Shown piece by piece: positions 60,401-64,000 of a stretch of DNA of 64,000 nt. The notes below the pieces were generated by a model. The model did not search any database and was not told the origin of the DNA. It saw only the letters and a program-made list of their open reading frames with translations. How positions within the stretch are numbered: position 1 is the first letter of the stretch; the number at the start of each line of letters is the position of its first letter. The stretch lies in contig OZ022507.1 of the NCBI GenBank assembly GCA_963989385.1, forward strand, positions 57,051,400 through 57,115,399, in the 5' to 3' direction. Source of the DNA: Ctena decussata. Taxonomy: Eukaryota > Mollusca > Bivalvia > Lucinida > Lucinidae. Made by a program: the position numbers and the translations under genes.

Positions 60401-63400
60401 GCCAGAACTAAGTAACCAATTACCGAAACTTCATGAAACTTAAACCAAGCATGTATGACCATAATGCTGTTATGCACCTAAAGTTTCATCAGTATGGCTT
60501 TGGTAGTATATGAGTTACTGCTCTTGAATTGACTTAAAATCAATAAGATGAGCCATAACTAAGTAACCAATTACCAAAACTTCATGAAACTTAAACCAAG
60601 TATGTATGACCATAACGCTGTTATGCACATCAGTTTCATCAGTATGGCTGTGGTAGTTCATGAGTTAATGGCCTTGAATTGACTTAAAATCAATAAAATT
60701 AGCCATAATTAAGTAACAAATTACCGAAACTTCATGTATCTTAAACTAAATATGCGTCACCATATCACAGTTACCCACATAAAGTTTCATCAGAATGGTA
60801 TCAGTTGTGCAAGAGCTATTACCCTTGAATTAATTTATACTTGACAAATTCAGCTATAACTAAGTCGTCAATGGATAGAATTCTATGAAACTTATACATA
60901 AACAACAAATCAGGGCCACTTTGGCGGAGGATGTAAATTCACAGAATTTACTTGTTTTTATTCAGACATCAAAAAATGCCAGAACGGTATGTCTAACATC
61001 ATGTTTGTTGATGTTACACCACTAGGCTCATTTCGCAGGTTTTCACATTTGCTATGCACATTAAAAACAAATCTGAAACTGGAACTCAGGTTTAAATTTG
61101 TTTTACTGGATATTAATGTGGAGTCAAAAAATGCCAGTACGTTGATCCAGCTTTCTGTATCAGATGACCAGAAAACAAACAGTTCCAAAGTTGTATCATT
61201 GATAGGTGTAGAAAAAAAGCCTAGTTACAATGTGCATGATAGAGCATTGTTACAATGTTGTGTGCTTGCTGTGTCAGTCCAGACTTTGATTAAATCTGAA
61301 CTTGCTGCTTTTAAAGAGTTACCCATGAAGCTCTCTTGTATCATTTAAATGATTGCTTCTGTTTAGGTGTAAGGGTACACCTCCTTGTTTTTCTACCATT
61401 TGTACAAAGGCAAACAACTTCTTTAATTTAGGGTTTGCTTCTCTGGCAACAAAACCTTTTCAAAAAGGGGTCTACTCTGAAAGGAATGAACTAGTTTCTA
61501 AGAGAATGGATCCAAAGTAAAAGTTGAGAGAAGTAACCTGAAAGAATATCCATTTACCTTAAACCGAATTAAATGTTGCTGTTTATAAAGAACTACTTTT
61601 GAAGCTCCATAGTATAATTCAAATGATTGTTTCTCTTAACAGATTCAATACTGGCGGAACAACGAAAAACTTGCGACTTTCCGTGAAGTGGACGTGTTAG
61701 TCGAAGATGTGATGCCAAAGCCAACCACAAAGACAGCAATGTACCAGCTGACAAATTTATCTCCCTTTTCCAACATGCAACTGCAAATATGTGTGATGAA
61801 TACTTACTATGTGGGCCCACCGAGTGATCCTATTGGTTTTAACACTGTGGAAGGAGGTACTTAGATTTAAGTTTTAGGTGTTTGATTGTACATTCAGGAT
61901 TAGAAATGCTGCCAATCGAGCCGCAACACGACAAAACCAGCAATGTGGTTGTGCACCCTGCGCAGACTCAGATCAGCCTGAGCATCCACCCAGTTTGATC
62001 AGACCCTTTGTTAAGTGCTTAAAGGGTAGCTAAAGGTCTAAGCTATCTCCATGCGGACAGCAAAGACTCTGATCAGACTGGGCGGATGCCCAGGCTGATC
62101 TGAGTCTGCATTGGGCGCACAACCACTTTGTTGGTTTTGTCATATCTTGGCTCATTTCTATTTTTGCAGCTCTACCGAATGGGAGTCAACTCTTAAAGGA
62201 AAGAATTTGCAGCTCTAGGAGTAGACCCATCATGGAAGGGCTAAAGTAACAAAAAATAGAATAAGAAATTGGCACTATTTGGGTTTCATGTTCTCAGCTT
62301 TTGCTAATGTGATGTATCCCACTCAAGATAAGGGATGATATTATTGGTAGAAAAAACAGTTCTCTGTTACCAATGGAAGCATTCATTTAAACATCATAAA
62401 CAGATTATTGATTTCTTTCCTAGTTATTTCTCAACATTAAACAAATTGACTTATTAATATAAACTATGTAATTTTATTTTTCTACATGTGCACTTCATGG
62501 GGTAATTCATTTAGAAGAAAAAAGTTGCCCCAAACAATGGAAATAGAGAGTGATAATTTCACTGTTTCAAACAAAACAATGGGATCCTCAGTTTCTATTT
62601 CACCGGGAAATCTCTACAATTCATTGAAAGTATAAAAGAAAACATACTGCAATACACAGTTGCTTGTATATGACATATATTTAACCTCTATTTCTACCAC
62701 AGTTCCTGGCCCAGTGCGGAATTTGAAGACACTGATTAGAAGCAGCAATTCTCTGACGTTAGTTTGGATGTTGCCTGAAGTTGAAGATAGGAACGGCATA
62801 CTGTTGGGATTTGATATTGCATACCAGACTGGTAAGATGGTTAATCCATAACCGATTAAAAGAGTAGTTAATGCATAGCTGATTAAAAGGGGGGGGTCTC
62901 GTAGCTCAGTGTGTAAGGCTAGTATTTAGGAATTACAGAGCTTCTCACCACTGTTGTTTTATAATGGCTCGGGTCATATGTATTTATTCAGCTAAAAGAT
63001 TTGAGTTTATACTTCCAAAATAACTACAGGTATGTAAATCAGTGTTAGGTAACTCAGCTGTAAAATGGACTTGCCCCTTCTGAAAAAATCTCAAAGATCT
63101 AGATCCATCTTACAAGACAGATCTAGGTCTTTGAGATTGTTTCTTACCAGACGGATCAAGATCTTTGAGATTGTTTTGGAAGGTTAAGATGGATCTAGAT
63201 CTTTGAGATTGTTTTGTGACGGATCTAGATCTTTGAGATTGTTTCGAAAGGGTTAGATGGATCTAGATCTTTGAGATTGTTTCTTACAAGATGGATCTAG
63301 ATCTTTGAGATTGTTTCTTACAAGATGGATCTAGATCTTTGAGATTGTTTCTTACAAGATGGATCTAGATCATGGAGATTGTTTCAGAAGAAAAAAAAAC

Positions 63401-64000
63401 ATGTTTTATAAATGAAGAAATATGTGAGAAAGCACAAGCTGCAGTGAGCCTATACCAGATATTGTATTTATTCAGCTATAAGTTAAGAATAAGTGGCAAC
63501 CCTGTAAAATATACCAGTCTGCTCATTGGCAAGTAAGAGCTGCAGATAAGACGGGGTATAGAGGATAACTCAAAATTATTTTTTTCTTGTTTTCCAATGA
63601 AAACATACGTTGTGACCACTCATTAGAACTGTAGCGGCGAGACAGTTCTAATGAGTGGTCACAACGTATGTTGTAATGGAGATATATGGAAAATCATCTC
63701 TAAATTATTCCTGTTAGCCCTTATCTGGAACACTGGCAAGTCTGATCAGAGCTGTAGCTAGACTGCACAGGTTCACAGACTGGTTTGTGTCGTGAATTAT
63801 CACTAATATGTTTAGCCCTCTTTTTTCATGACAAGGCTCATTTGGTTTCTCCGGAAATGACTTTATAAGCATTTTGCTTAATGTCAGATTTTGAGTCTTA
63901 TGAAATTACATTGCAGTATATGTGTGTAATTTATAGTTAATAAAGTATCGTTTAAACCAATTGTTTTCTCTTTTTTCCATTTTCCAGTCGTTGGTCTTGA
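36344..64000 (+). CDS. Nrg-like: L1/neuroglian-family neural cell adhesion molecule (20 exons, 3' incomplete)
   Basis: Twenty exons join in frame into 979 complete codons (2,939 coding bases). Order: signal peptide (1-22); Ig1 with C49/C101; Ig2 C145/C202; Ig3 C254/C305; Ig4 C349/C405; Ig5 C449/C496; Ig6 C540/C594; FNIII-1 from about 613; FNIII-2 from about 714; FNIII-3 from about 815; start of FNIII-4 from about 933. Each Ig domain is encoded by two exons, a hallmark of L1-family genes, and the order of six Ig then FNIII domains fits L1CAM, NrCAM, neurofascin, CHL1 and insect neuroglian. Family members are single-pass membrane proteins that mediate homophilic adhesion and axon guidance and bind ankyrin through the cytoplasmic tail. 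Sequons such as N389IT, N406AT, N505VT and N683YT fit an extracellular protein. FNIII-5, the membrane span and the tail lie beyond 64000. The four vertebrate paralogues are co-orthologous to the invertebrate gene, so only a family-level symbol is justified. Confidence 0.95.
36465..36680. repeat. Palindromic repeat, family P5, intron 1
   Basis: TATATTGGGACAGTTAGGTC, AATAGTGCAAACCCAGATCA and mirror; right border CCCAATATTTAGAGTTTTTA. Confidence 0.75.
37055..37289. repeat. Foldback MITE, family P1, copy 3
   Basis: GAACTGCGACACGAAAAAAA to GACGTGTCACAGCTC with CAGCCTGGGCATTCGCC arms. Confidence 0.83.
37388..37545. repeat. Foldback element
   Basis: AATGAATTTCATTTTTCTGG and GTGTAAACTACATTGGGT are mirrored by ACCCAGTGTAGTTTATAC and CCAGAAAAATTAAGTTCATT. 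Confidence 0.8.
37925..38045. repeat. Palindrome, family P4
   Basis: CAATCCCAAAGACC, TATAGATCCGCCT mirrored; GATTGCTTTGGAGGGAAAA at the right. Confidence 0.7.
38067..38247. repeat. Foldback MITE, family P1, copy 4
   Basis: GAGCCGCAACACAAGAAAAC to GTCGTGTTGCGGCTC; the loop is shorter than in copy 2. Confidence 0.85.
38359..38593. repeat. Foldback MITE, family P1, copy 5
   Basis: AGCCACAACACGACAAAACC to GTCATGTCGCGGCTC; ends 82 bases before exon 2. Confidence 0.83.
38675..38780 (+). CDS. Nrg-like: L1-family CAM exon 2 (Ig1, first half)
   Basis: Phase 1 in, phase 2 out; acceptor TTTTCAG, donor GTAAGT. It reads VNRPPKIYIEP, then SVVLPCVAKGYPRP, with the first Ig cysteine C49. The PPKI start after the signal peptide is the usual L1-family N-terminal pattern. 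Confidence 0.92.
39010..39148. repeat. Inverted repeat
   Basis: GTGTCTTTTGATATCAAGTT mirrored by AACTTGATATATCAAAAGAC. Confidence 0.7.
39149..39640. other. Intron sequence, no feature
   Basis: No repeat or coding signal recognised. Confidence 0.4.
39650..39870. repeat. Palindromic repeat, family P5
   Basis: TATATTGGGACAGTTAGGTC ... GATCAGACTGCTCC/GGAGCAGTCTGATC ... CCCAATATTTAGAACTTTTA. Confidence 0.78.
40544..40763 (+). CDS. Nrg-like: L1-family CAM exon 3 (Ig1, second half)
   Basis: Phase 2 in, phase 0 out. It begins FYKWKFNGKDF, with core tryptophan W61, and has the second cysteine in DEGIYQCFADNDYG (C101), then LREAKLANFP, the conserved Ig1-Ig2 linker of the L1 family. Acceptor CTTCAG, donor GTAAGA. 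Confidence 0.96.
40808..41160. repeat. Nested foldback starting 45 bases after exon 3
   Basis: Outer arms GTGGGTTCTATATTTTTGCG and CGCGAAAAATAGAACACCGC. Inner perfect palindrome at 40936-41008 (GAGCCAGTTCGTTCAT, GCGGCAG / CTGCCGC). Confidence 0.78.
41241..41475. repeat. Foldback MITE, family P1, copy 6
   Basis: GAGCCGCGACGCGAGAAAAC to CTTGTGTCGCGGCTC. One of the best preserved copies. Confidence 0.87.
41717..41890. mobile_element. Pogo-type MITE
   Basis: 174 bp, CAGTGAAACCTCTTTACAAC to GTAAAGAGGGTTGACTG, with TA on each side. Confidence 0.8.
42135..42285 (+). CDS. Nrg-like: L1-family CAM exon 4 (Ig2, first half)
   Basis: Phase 0 in, phase 1 out. It reads VYAGDSLMLPCTPPTSYPPA, then VYWVVKEPDG. 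The LPCxPPxSxPP run is characteristic of L1-family Ig2. C145 and W158 are core residues. Acceptor TTCCAG, donor GTATCA. Confidence 0.95.
42323..42450. repeat. P1 MITE, left half, copy 7
   Basis: GAGCTGCAACACGACAAAAC and CAGCTTGGGTATCCGCCC; right arm missing. Starts 38 bases after exon 4. Confidence 0.8.
42451..43200. other. Intron sequence, little recognised
   Basis: Only the short P6 palindrome at 42930-42992 (GCAAACAGTGTAGCTCTAGA) stands out. Confidence 0.45.
43216..44236 (-). mobile_element. Non-LTR retrotransposon fragment (RT), broken
   Basis: Minus strand: HVFIDFKKAFDRVWHAALWA (about 44200), TIEQLYKKATSA joined directly to EHDGKVSIGGRNITNLRFAD, catalytic FADD in LRFADDIGALAEEEQELEAL, then frame breaks, EMRCYRRLLKISYKDHITNE, LRWFGHVSRSSGLAKTILQG, RRGRQKKRWEDN and SSVVPQRPSK at the end, followed by a TAGAACAGAATAGAAT simple tail. 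The block normally holding the RQGCxLSP motif is missing, so it cannot encode active RT. Clade not assigned. Confidence 0.88.
44445..44506. repeat. Palindrome
   Basis: CTTAAAGGAAAGAATTTGCT mirrored around CCTAGAGG. Related shorter copies at 7328-7378, 51150-51215 and 62188-62235. Confidence 0.8.
44824..44952 (+). CDS. Nrg-like: L1-family CAM exon 5 (Ig2, second half)
   Basis: Phase 1 in and out, 43 codons. It reads GRLRFVNIERGDEKG, then KAYACHAIN with C202. Acceptor TTACAG, donor GTAAGT. Confidence 0.95.
45143..45193. repeat. P1 MITE fragment, copy 8
   Basis: AAAAAACCAACAAAGTGGCA then GCGAAGACTTAGGTCAGCCT; truncated where the next element begins. Confidence 0.7.
45205..46252. repeat. Element rich in CAGGAATnCTGCCAGG motifs
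   Basis: Left border CCTGTACGGAATTGTCCAGC, right border near ATTTTCGTACGGGAGG. Between them are many direct and inverted CAGCAGGACTCCTG-like blocks clustered at 45200-45520 and 46080-46230. Looks like a ~1 kb DNA element with complex ends; not classified. Confidence 0.55.
46253..46640. repeat. ~165 bp tandem core, about two units
   Basis: CAGGGTATGATGGTCCATAT / CAGGGTACATTGATACATAT, each followed by CCACTGACTT. Confidence 0.5.
46846..46948 (+). CDS. Nrg-like: L1-family CAM exon 6 (Ig3, first half)
   Basis: Phase 1 in, phase 2 out. It reads SEQKYPAWEFWTSPS, then LSLKCIFAG with C254. Acceptor TTTTAG, donor GTAAGT. A foldback element begins about 20 bases after the donor. Confidence 0.93.
46969..47168. 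repeat. Exon-hugging foldback MITE (family P3), copy A
   Basis: Begins GAGCTCCAGCTTAGG 20 bases after exon 6. Core GAACCGTCTCGC/GAGACGGTTC with arms AACATATGTT; ends CCCCTTCTTATCTGCAG. Confidence 0.85.
47251..47488. repeat. Foldback MITE, family P1, copy 9
   Basis: AAGCCACGACACAACAAAAC to CTGGTGTGGTGGCTC. Confidence 0.85.
47572..47780. repeat. Palindromic repeat, family P5
   Basis: ACATATTGGGACATATACC ... GTGTCCCAATTTTTGGAAGT. Confidence 0.65.
47797..48010 (+). mobile_element. tRNA-Arg-like SINE
   Basis: Head GACCTCTTTGGCCTAATGG then ATAAGAGCG resembles the 5' half of tRNA-Arg with an A box (TGGCCTAATGG). Body contains CTCCAGGAGCTACGG and ends near an A/AC-rich tail at 48020-48050. No full tRNA fold, so not a tRNA gene. 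Confidence 0.55.
48099..48298 (+). CDS. Nrg-like: L1-family CAM exon 7 (Ig3, second half)
   Basis: Phase 2 in, phase 1 out. It reads NPTPDVMWRKVEGN, then VEDAGQYECYAMN with W266 and C305. Acceptor TTACAG, donor GTGAGT. Confidence 0.96.
48319..48440. repeat. Palindrome, family P4, 20 bases after exon 7
   Basis: CTAAAACTATCCCAAAAATC, AGATGGATCTAGA and GGGATTGTTTTAGAAGGG. Confidence 0.78.
48601..48668. repeat. Short palindrome, family P6
   Basis: GGCAAACAGTGTAGATCC then GATCTGGATTGTGTTTG. Confidence 0.65.
48680..48858 (-). mobile_element. tRNA-derived SINE (minus strand)
   Basis: Minus strand begins GGAGCGATGGTAGTGC and has B-box-like GGTTCAATCCCC at the expected distance; followed by SINE body. 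Ends at the P2 MITE. Confidence 0.6.
48860..49082. repeat. Foldback MITE, family P2, copy 3
   Basis: GGGGCCGTATTCATAAAGCC to GAATACGGCCCC; arms nearly identical to copy 2. Confidence 0.9.
49247..49378 (+). CDS. Nrg-like: L1-family CAM exon 8 (Ig4, first half)
   Basis: 44 codons plus one base. It reads SAPYWIDEPKDVEASIGEKA, then TFICRAGGIPEP with C349, and IWYINGVPL. The APYW start is conserved at L1-family Ig4. Acceptor ATTCAG, donor GTCAGT. Confidence 0.95.
49905..49992. repeat. Palindrome, family P4
   Basis: TTCCAAACCAATCCTAAAAG and TTTGAGATTGTTTGGAAGGG. Confidence 0.7.
50143..51128 (+). mobile_element. Tandem-core element (~160 bp units), 5' trimmed
   Basis: Starts at CCGTCCGTCCGTCCGTAAAC. 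Units begin CATAACTCATTAACCGTTTG (50183), CATAACTAGATAACCGTTTG (50341) and diverged ones at ~50514 and ~50669. 3' end: hairpin GCTT-GCG-AAGC (51111-51121) then CCTTGTT. It is a near twin of 57114-58084. Confidence 0.82.
51412..51573 (+). CDS. Nrg-like: L1-family CAM exon 9 (Ig4, second half)
   Basis: 54 codons. It reads DVRDERIYQN, then NNITITDLTLEDHMNIQCNA with C405 and sequons at N389 and N406. Acceptor TTTCAG, donor GTAAGT. A foldback element starts about 18 bases downstream. Confidence 0.94.
51592..51804. repeat. Exon-hugging foldback MITE (P3), copy B
   Basis: GTGCTCCAGATAAGAAGGGG starts 18 bases after exon 9; core TGAGAACAGTCTCAGTGAG; ends CATCCTTATCCGGAGCTCTG. Confidence 0.88.
51805..52530. 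other. Intron sequence, one weak palindrome
   Basis: CATCTACTGAGC...GCTCAGCAGATG at 51843-51909; otherwise nothing recognised. Confidence 0.5.
52532..52736. repeat. Exon-hugging foldback MITE (P3), copy C
   Basis: Ends TATCGGAAGCTCTGAAC 26 bases before exon 10; core GAGCCATCTCGCTGAGATGG. Confidence 0.88.
52763..52944 (+). CDS. Nrg-like: L1-family CAM exon 10 (Ig5, first half)
   Basis: Phase 1 in, phase 0 out, 61 codons including the split one. It reads AEKPTIIVPP, then EGQTAEITCEVTGKPDP with C449 and ITWYRDRSLITGG, an I-set Ig pattern. Acceptor TTTCAG, donor GTAAGT. Confidence 0.96.
53348..53544. repeat. Foldback MITE (P3), copy D
   Basis: GAGCTCCAGATAAGAAGGGG to CTTATCTGCAGCACTG; mid-intron, 237 bases before exon 11. 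Confidence 0.88.
53561..53704. repeat. Foldback element
   Basis: CCAGGTTATAAAATTTGAGA and CTGATTGTCTGCTTCC, mirrored by GGAAGCAGCCAATCAG and CAAGTTTTATAACCTG. Confidence 0.82.
53782..53878 (+). CDS. Nrg-like: L1-family CAM exon 11 (Ig5, second half)
   Basis: Phase 0 in, phase 1 out. It reads NVVMADAGNYRCQASNKYD with C496 and sequon N505VT. Acceptor TTGCAG, donor GTAAGT. Confidence 0.95.
53993..54170. repeat. Long palindrome
   Basis: TTTGGCTAATCAAAGCCTTT, CATTGTCTTCATATTGCTGA and TGTCCACCATTT, each mirrored on the right arm. Confidence 0.88.
54416..54556. repeat. Exon-hugging foldback MITE (P3), copy E, core deleted
   Basis: GCTTCAGATAAGAAGGGGTA to CCCCTTCTTATCTGGAGCAC; only a remnant of the central hairpin. 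Ends 40 bases before exon 12. Confidence 0.82.
54597..54706 (+). CDS. Nrg-like: L1-family CAM exon 12 (Ig6, first half)
   Basis: Phase 1 in, phase 0 out. It reads RKTRIEQLPLDLEVIAGNDA, then KFTCSGSTDF with C540. Acceptor TTTCAG, donor GTAAAG. Confidence 0.94.
54786..54922. repeat. P4 palindrome, partly duplicated
   Basis: CAATCCCAAAGATCTAGATC then two successive right arms (GATCTAGATCTTTGGGATTG and GATCTAGATCTTTGAGATTG), an early stage of the expansion seen at 63070. Confidence 0.82.
55018..55200 (+). mobile_element. tRNA-derived SINE
   Basis: AATGGTTGAGTGCTTGGATG (A-box-like) and CTGTGTTTGAATCTCC (B-box-like), then CTGGCAGTAAATGGGTACCT, a body motif of known invertebrate SINEs. Confidence 0.6.
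55517..55708. repeat. Exon-hugging foldback MITE (P3), copy F
   Basis: Ends CCCCTTCTAATTGGGAGCAC 19 bases before exon 13; core AGTCCTAGTCAGACGGTTC. Confidence 0.85.
55728..55905 (+). CDS. Nrg-like: L1-family CAM exon 13 (Ig6, second half)
   Basis: Phase 0 in, phase 1 out. It reads VLWEKDDKAV, then NSLTISGTIVRDSGVYTC with C594, and ends at the Ig6-FNIII border. Acceptor CAACAG, donor GTAAAA. Confidence 0.95.
55906..56300. other. Intron sequence, no feature
   Basis: Nothing recognised. Confidence 0.4.
56308..56443. repeat. P1 MITE, shortened, copy 10, 25 bases before exon 14
   Basis: GTGGCATATGGGCCAAGC ... GATCTGAGTCTGCGCTGGGC ... GTCATGTCAAGGCTC; the centre is deleted. Confidence 0.8.
56469..56839 (+). 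CDS. Nrg-like: L1-family CAM exon 14 (FNIII-1 and start of FNIII-2)
   Basis: 124 codons, phase 1 in, phase 0 out. It begins DRPDPPMNVEVDRC, then ADIKWLKGMENN and QYFIVQYNTSF, and continues to FRVIATNKIG, a complete fibronectin III fold. It runs on with MKNPANVRSIGN and LVIEWT, the first strands of FNIII-2. Acceptor TTTTAG, donor GTGGGT. A palindromic repeat ends 25 bases upstream and another begins about 11 bases downstream. Confidence 0.96.
56851..57053. repeat. Exon-hugging foldback MITE (P3), copy G
   Basis: CAGTGCTCGAGATTAGAAGG starts 11 bases after exon 14; core AACCATCTCACAGAGATGGTT. Confidence 0.87.
57114..58084 (+). mobile_element. Tandem-core element (~160 bp units), full length
   Basis: 5' end TATACACCCGTTTTGAAAAA then ACGGACGTATTATGTCATGG and GTCCGTCCGTC runs. 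Core as in 50143-51128. 3' end hairpin GCTT-GCG-AAGC (58067-58077) and CCTTGTT. Confidence 0.85.
58539..58773 (+). CDS. Nrg-like: L1-family CAM exon 15 (FNIII-2, remainder)
   Basis: Phase 0 in, phase 1 out. It begins PMSELEHFGPGFYYHLTVKE, continues with PYTPYTVTVQAKNTDG, and ends PEYTLYSFED. The GPGFxY and xYTVxVQAxN patterns are the standard second-FNIII features of L1-family proteins. Acceptor CTACAG, donor GTATGT. Confidence 0.96.
58811..59022. repeat. Exon-hugging foldback MITE (P3), copy H
   Basis: CAGAGGAACAGATAAAGGGG, core GGAATCGTCTCCGTGATACG, right arm ending CCCCTTTTAGCTGTTCCTCT. Begins about 40 bases after exon 15. Confidence 0.82.
59290..59537. repeat. Exon-hugging foldback MITE (P3), copy I
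   Basis: CAGAGCCCCAATTAAGAGGG, core GAACCGTCTCGATGAGACGG, end CAATATCTGGAGCTCTG 14 bases before exon 16; about 45 extra bases inside the right end. Confidence 0.82.
59552..59691 (+). CDS. Nrg-like: L1-family CAM exon 16 (FNIII-3, first half)
   Basis: Phase 1 in, phase 0 out. It reads IPNVRPSNVLITGVAASVAN, then VSWTWDISWLEEQ and GKMRGFK. Acceptor TTTCAG, donor GTATCT. Confidence 0.93.
59840..60956 (+). mobile_element. Tandem-core element (150 bp units), seven units
   Basis: GTTTCATCAGACTGGCTTC-type marks at 59881, 60032, 60182, 60333, 60483, 60633 and 60784, a strict 150-151 base period. The common line CCTTGAATTGACTTAAAATC recurs in each unit. 3' end hairpin AAATTC-ACA-GAATTT (60935-60949) then ACTTGTT, as in 32398-33301. 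The 5' GTCCGTC end is missing. Confidence 0.85.
60957..61642. other. Intron sequence, no feature
   Basis: The frame 60989-61348 is open but has no recognised domain or flanking exon signals. Confidence 0.4.
61643..61856 (+). CDS. Nrg-like: L1-family CAM exon 17 (FNIII-3, second half)
   Basis: Phase 0 in, phase 1 out. It begins IQYWRNNEKLATFREVDV. The GFK-IQYW joint restores the C-C' strand of the fold. It ends YYVGPPSDPIGFNTVEG. Acceptor TAACAG, donor GTACTT. Confidence 0.95.
61918..62154. repeat. Foldback MITE, family P1, copy 11
   Basis: GAGCCGCAACACGACAAAAC to GTCATATCTTGGCTC. Confidence 0.87.
62236..62700. other. Intron sequence, no feature
   Basis: Nothing recognised. Confidence 0.4.
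62703..62831 (+). CDS. Nrg-like: L1-family CAM exon 18 (FNIII-4, first part)
   Basis: Phase 1 in and out. It reads VPGPVRNLKTLIRSSNSLTL, then VWMLPEVEDRNGILLGFDIA. Acceptor CCACAG, donor GTAAGA. Confidence 0.94.
62890..62960 (+). mobile_element. tRNA-like SINE head
   Basis: GGTCTCGTAGCTCAGTGTGT resembles an acceptor/D-arm with A box; no B box found in place. Confidence 0.4.
63070..63390 (+). repeat. P4 palindrome with its right arm amplified
   Basis: One left arm (CTCAAAGATCTAGATCCATC) followed by about eight right arms GGATCTAGATCTTTGAGATTG-like (last base apart) at 30-55 base spacing, several separated by TTCTTACAAGAT. Confidence 0.87.
63537..63735. repeat. Foldback MITE (P3), copy J
   Basis: GAGCTGCAGATAAGACGGGG, arms GAAAACATACGTTGTGACCA / complement, core AGAACTGTAGCGGCGAGAC; end CCCTTATCTGGAACACTG. 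252 bases before exon 19. Confidence 0.88.
63988..64000 (+). CDS. Nrg-like: L1-family CAM exon 19 (FNIII-4, cut by window edge)
   Basis: TTTTCCAG acceptor followed by 13 bases that continue the frame as VVGL after the YQT of the previous exon. Too short for a domain argument alone; called from frame and acceptor. Confidence 0.7.

Noticed and set aside
60989..61348. 119-codon frame in the intron between FNIII-3 exons
   Set aside because: No homology recognised; the flanking exons join in frame without it.
63070..63390. CRISPR-like regular repeats
   Set aside because: Eukaryotic context, no variable spacers. The units are arms of a known palindrome in the same window.

Overview
The window is nuclear DNA from an invertebrate animal, most likely a bivalve mollusc. 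Exons are short and separated by long AT-rich introns with GT-AG borders. Roughly half of the sequence is transposon-derived, with many foldback MITEs, tandem-core elements, tRNA-derived SINEs, and hAT, Tc1, pogo and non-LTR remnants. The exact species cannot be read from the sequence; a heterodont clam is my best guess from the repeat style. Two protein-coding genes are supported. They point away from each other (minus-strand gene on the left, plus-strand gene on the right) and are about 16 kb apart.

Left (1-20.2 kb, minus strand): the 5' part of a NEK-family (NIMA-related) serine/threonine kinase gene. Five exons (20202-20110, 7005-6736, 5904-5804, 3060-2964, 1240-1133) join in frame into 223 residues of kinase domain, from the start codon to the helix after the activation segment. 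The rest lies beyond position 1. Its first intron (13.1 kb) is a nest of transposons. A 5' truncated non-LTR element is split by a 1.4 kb hAT element with an intact 8 bp target duplication. Next to it is a 5.7 kb element with terminal inverted repeats and a 9 bp target duplication, which holds another hAT element and a 563 bp TIR element.

Middle (20.2-36.3 kb): intergenic. It holds foldback MITEs, a diverged duplication, a LINE 3' end, a 6 kb element built of ~450 bp tandem units (itself carrying a pogo-like and a Tc1-like insertion), a second tandem-core element and a 280 bp tandem repeat. No cellular gene is visible.

Right (36.3-64 kb, plus strand): a neural cell adhesion gene of the L1/neuroglian family. 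Twenty exons join in frame into about 979 residues: signal peptide, six Ig domains each encoded by two exons, then three fibronectin type III domains and the start of a fourth. The membrane segment and ankyrin-binding tail lie beyond position 64000. Almost every intron contains palindromic elements, several within 10-45 bases of a splice site.

The most interesting structural signals are two. First, a class of elements with unrelated tandem cores share one 3' end: a short hairpin followed by CTTGTT. Second, a ~200 bp foldback family was seen ten times, only in the introns of the adhesion gene, and eight copies abut exons.
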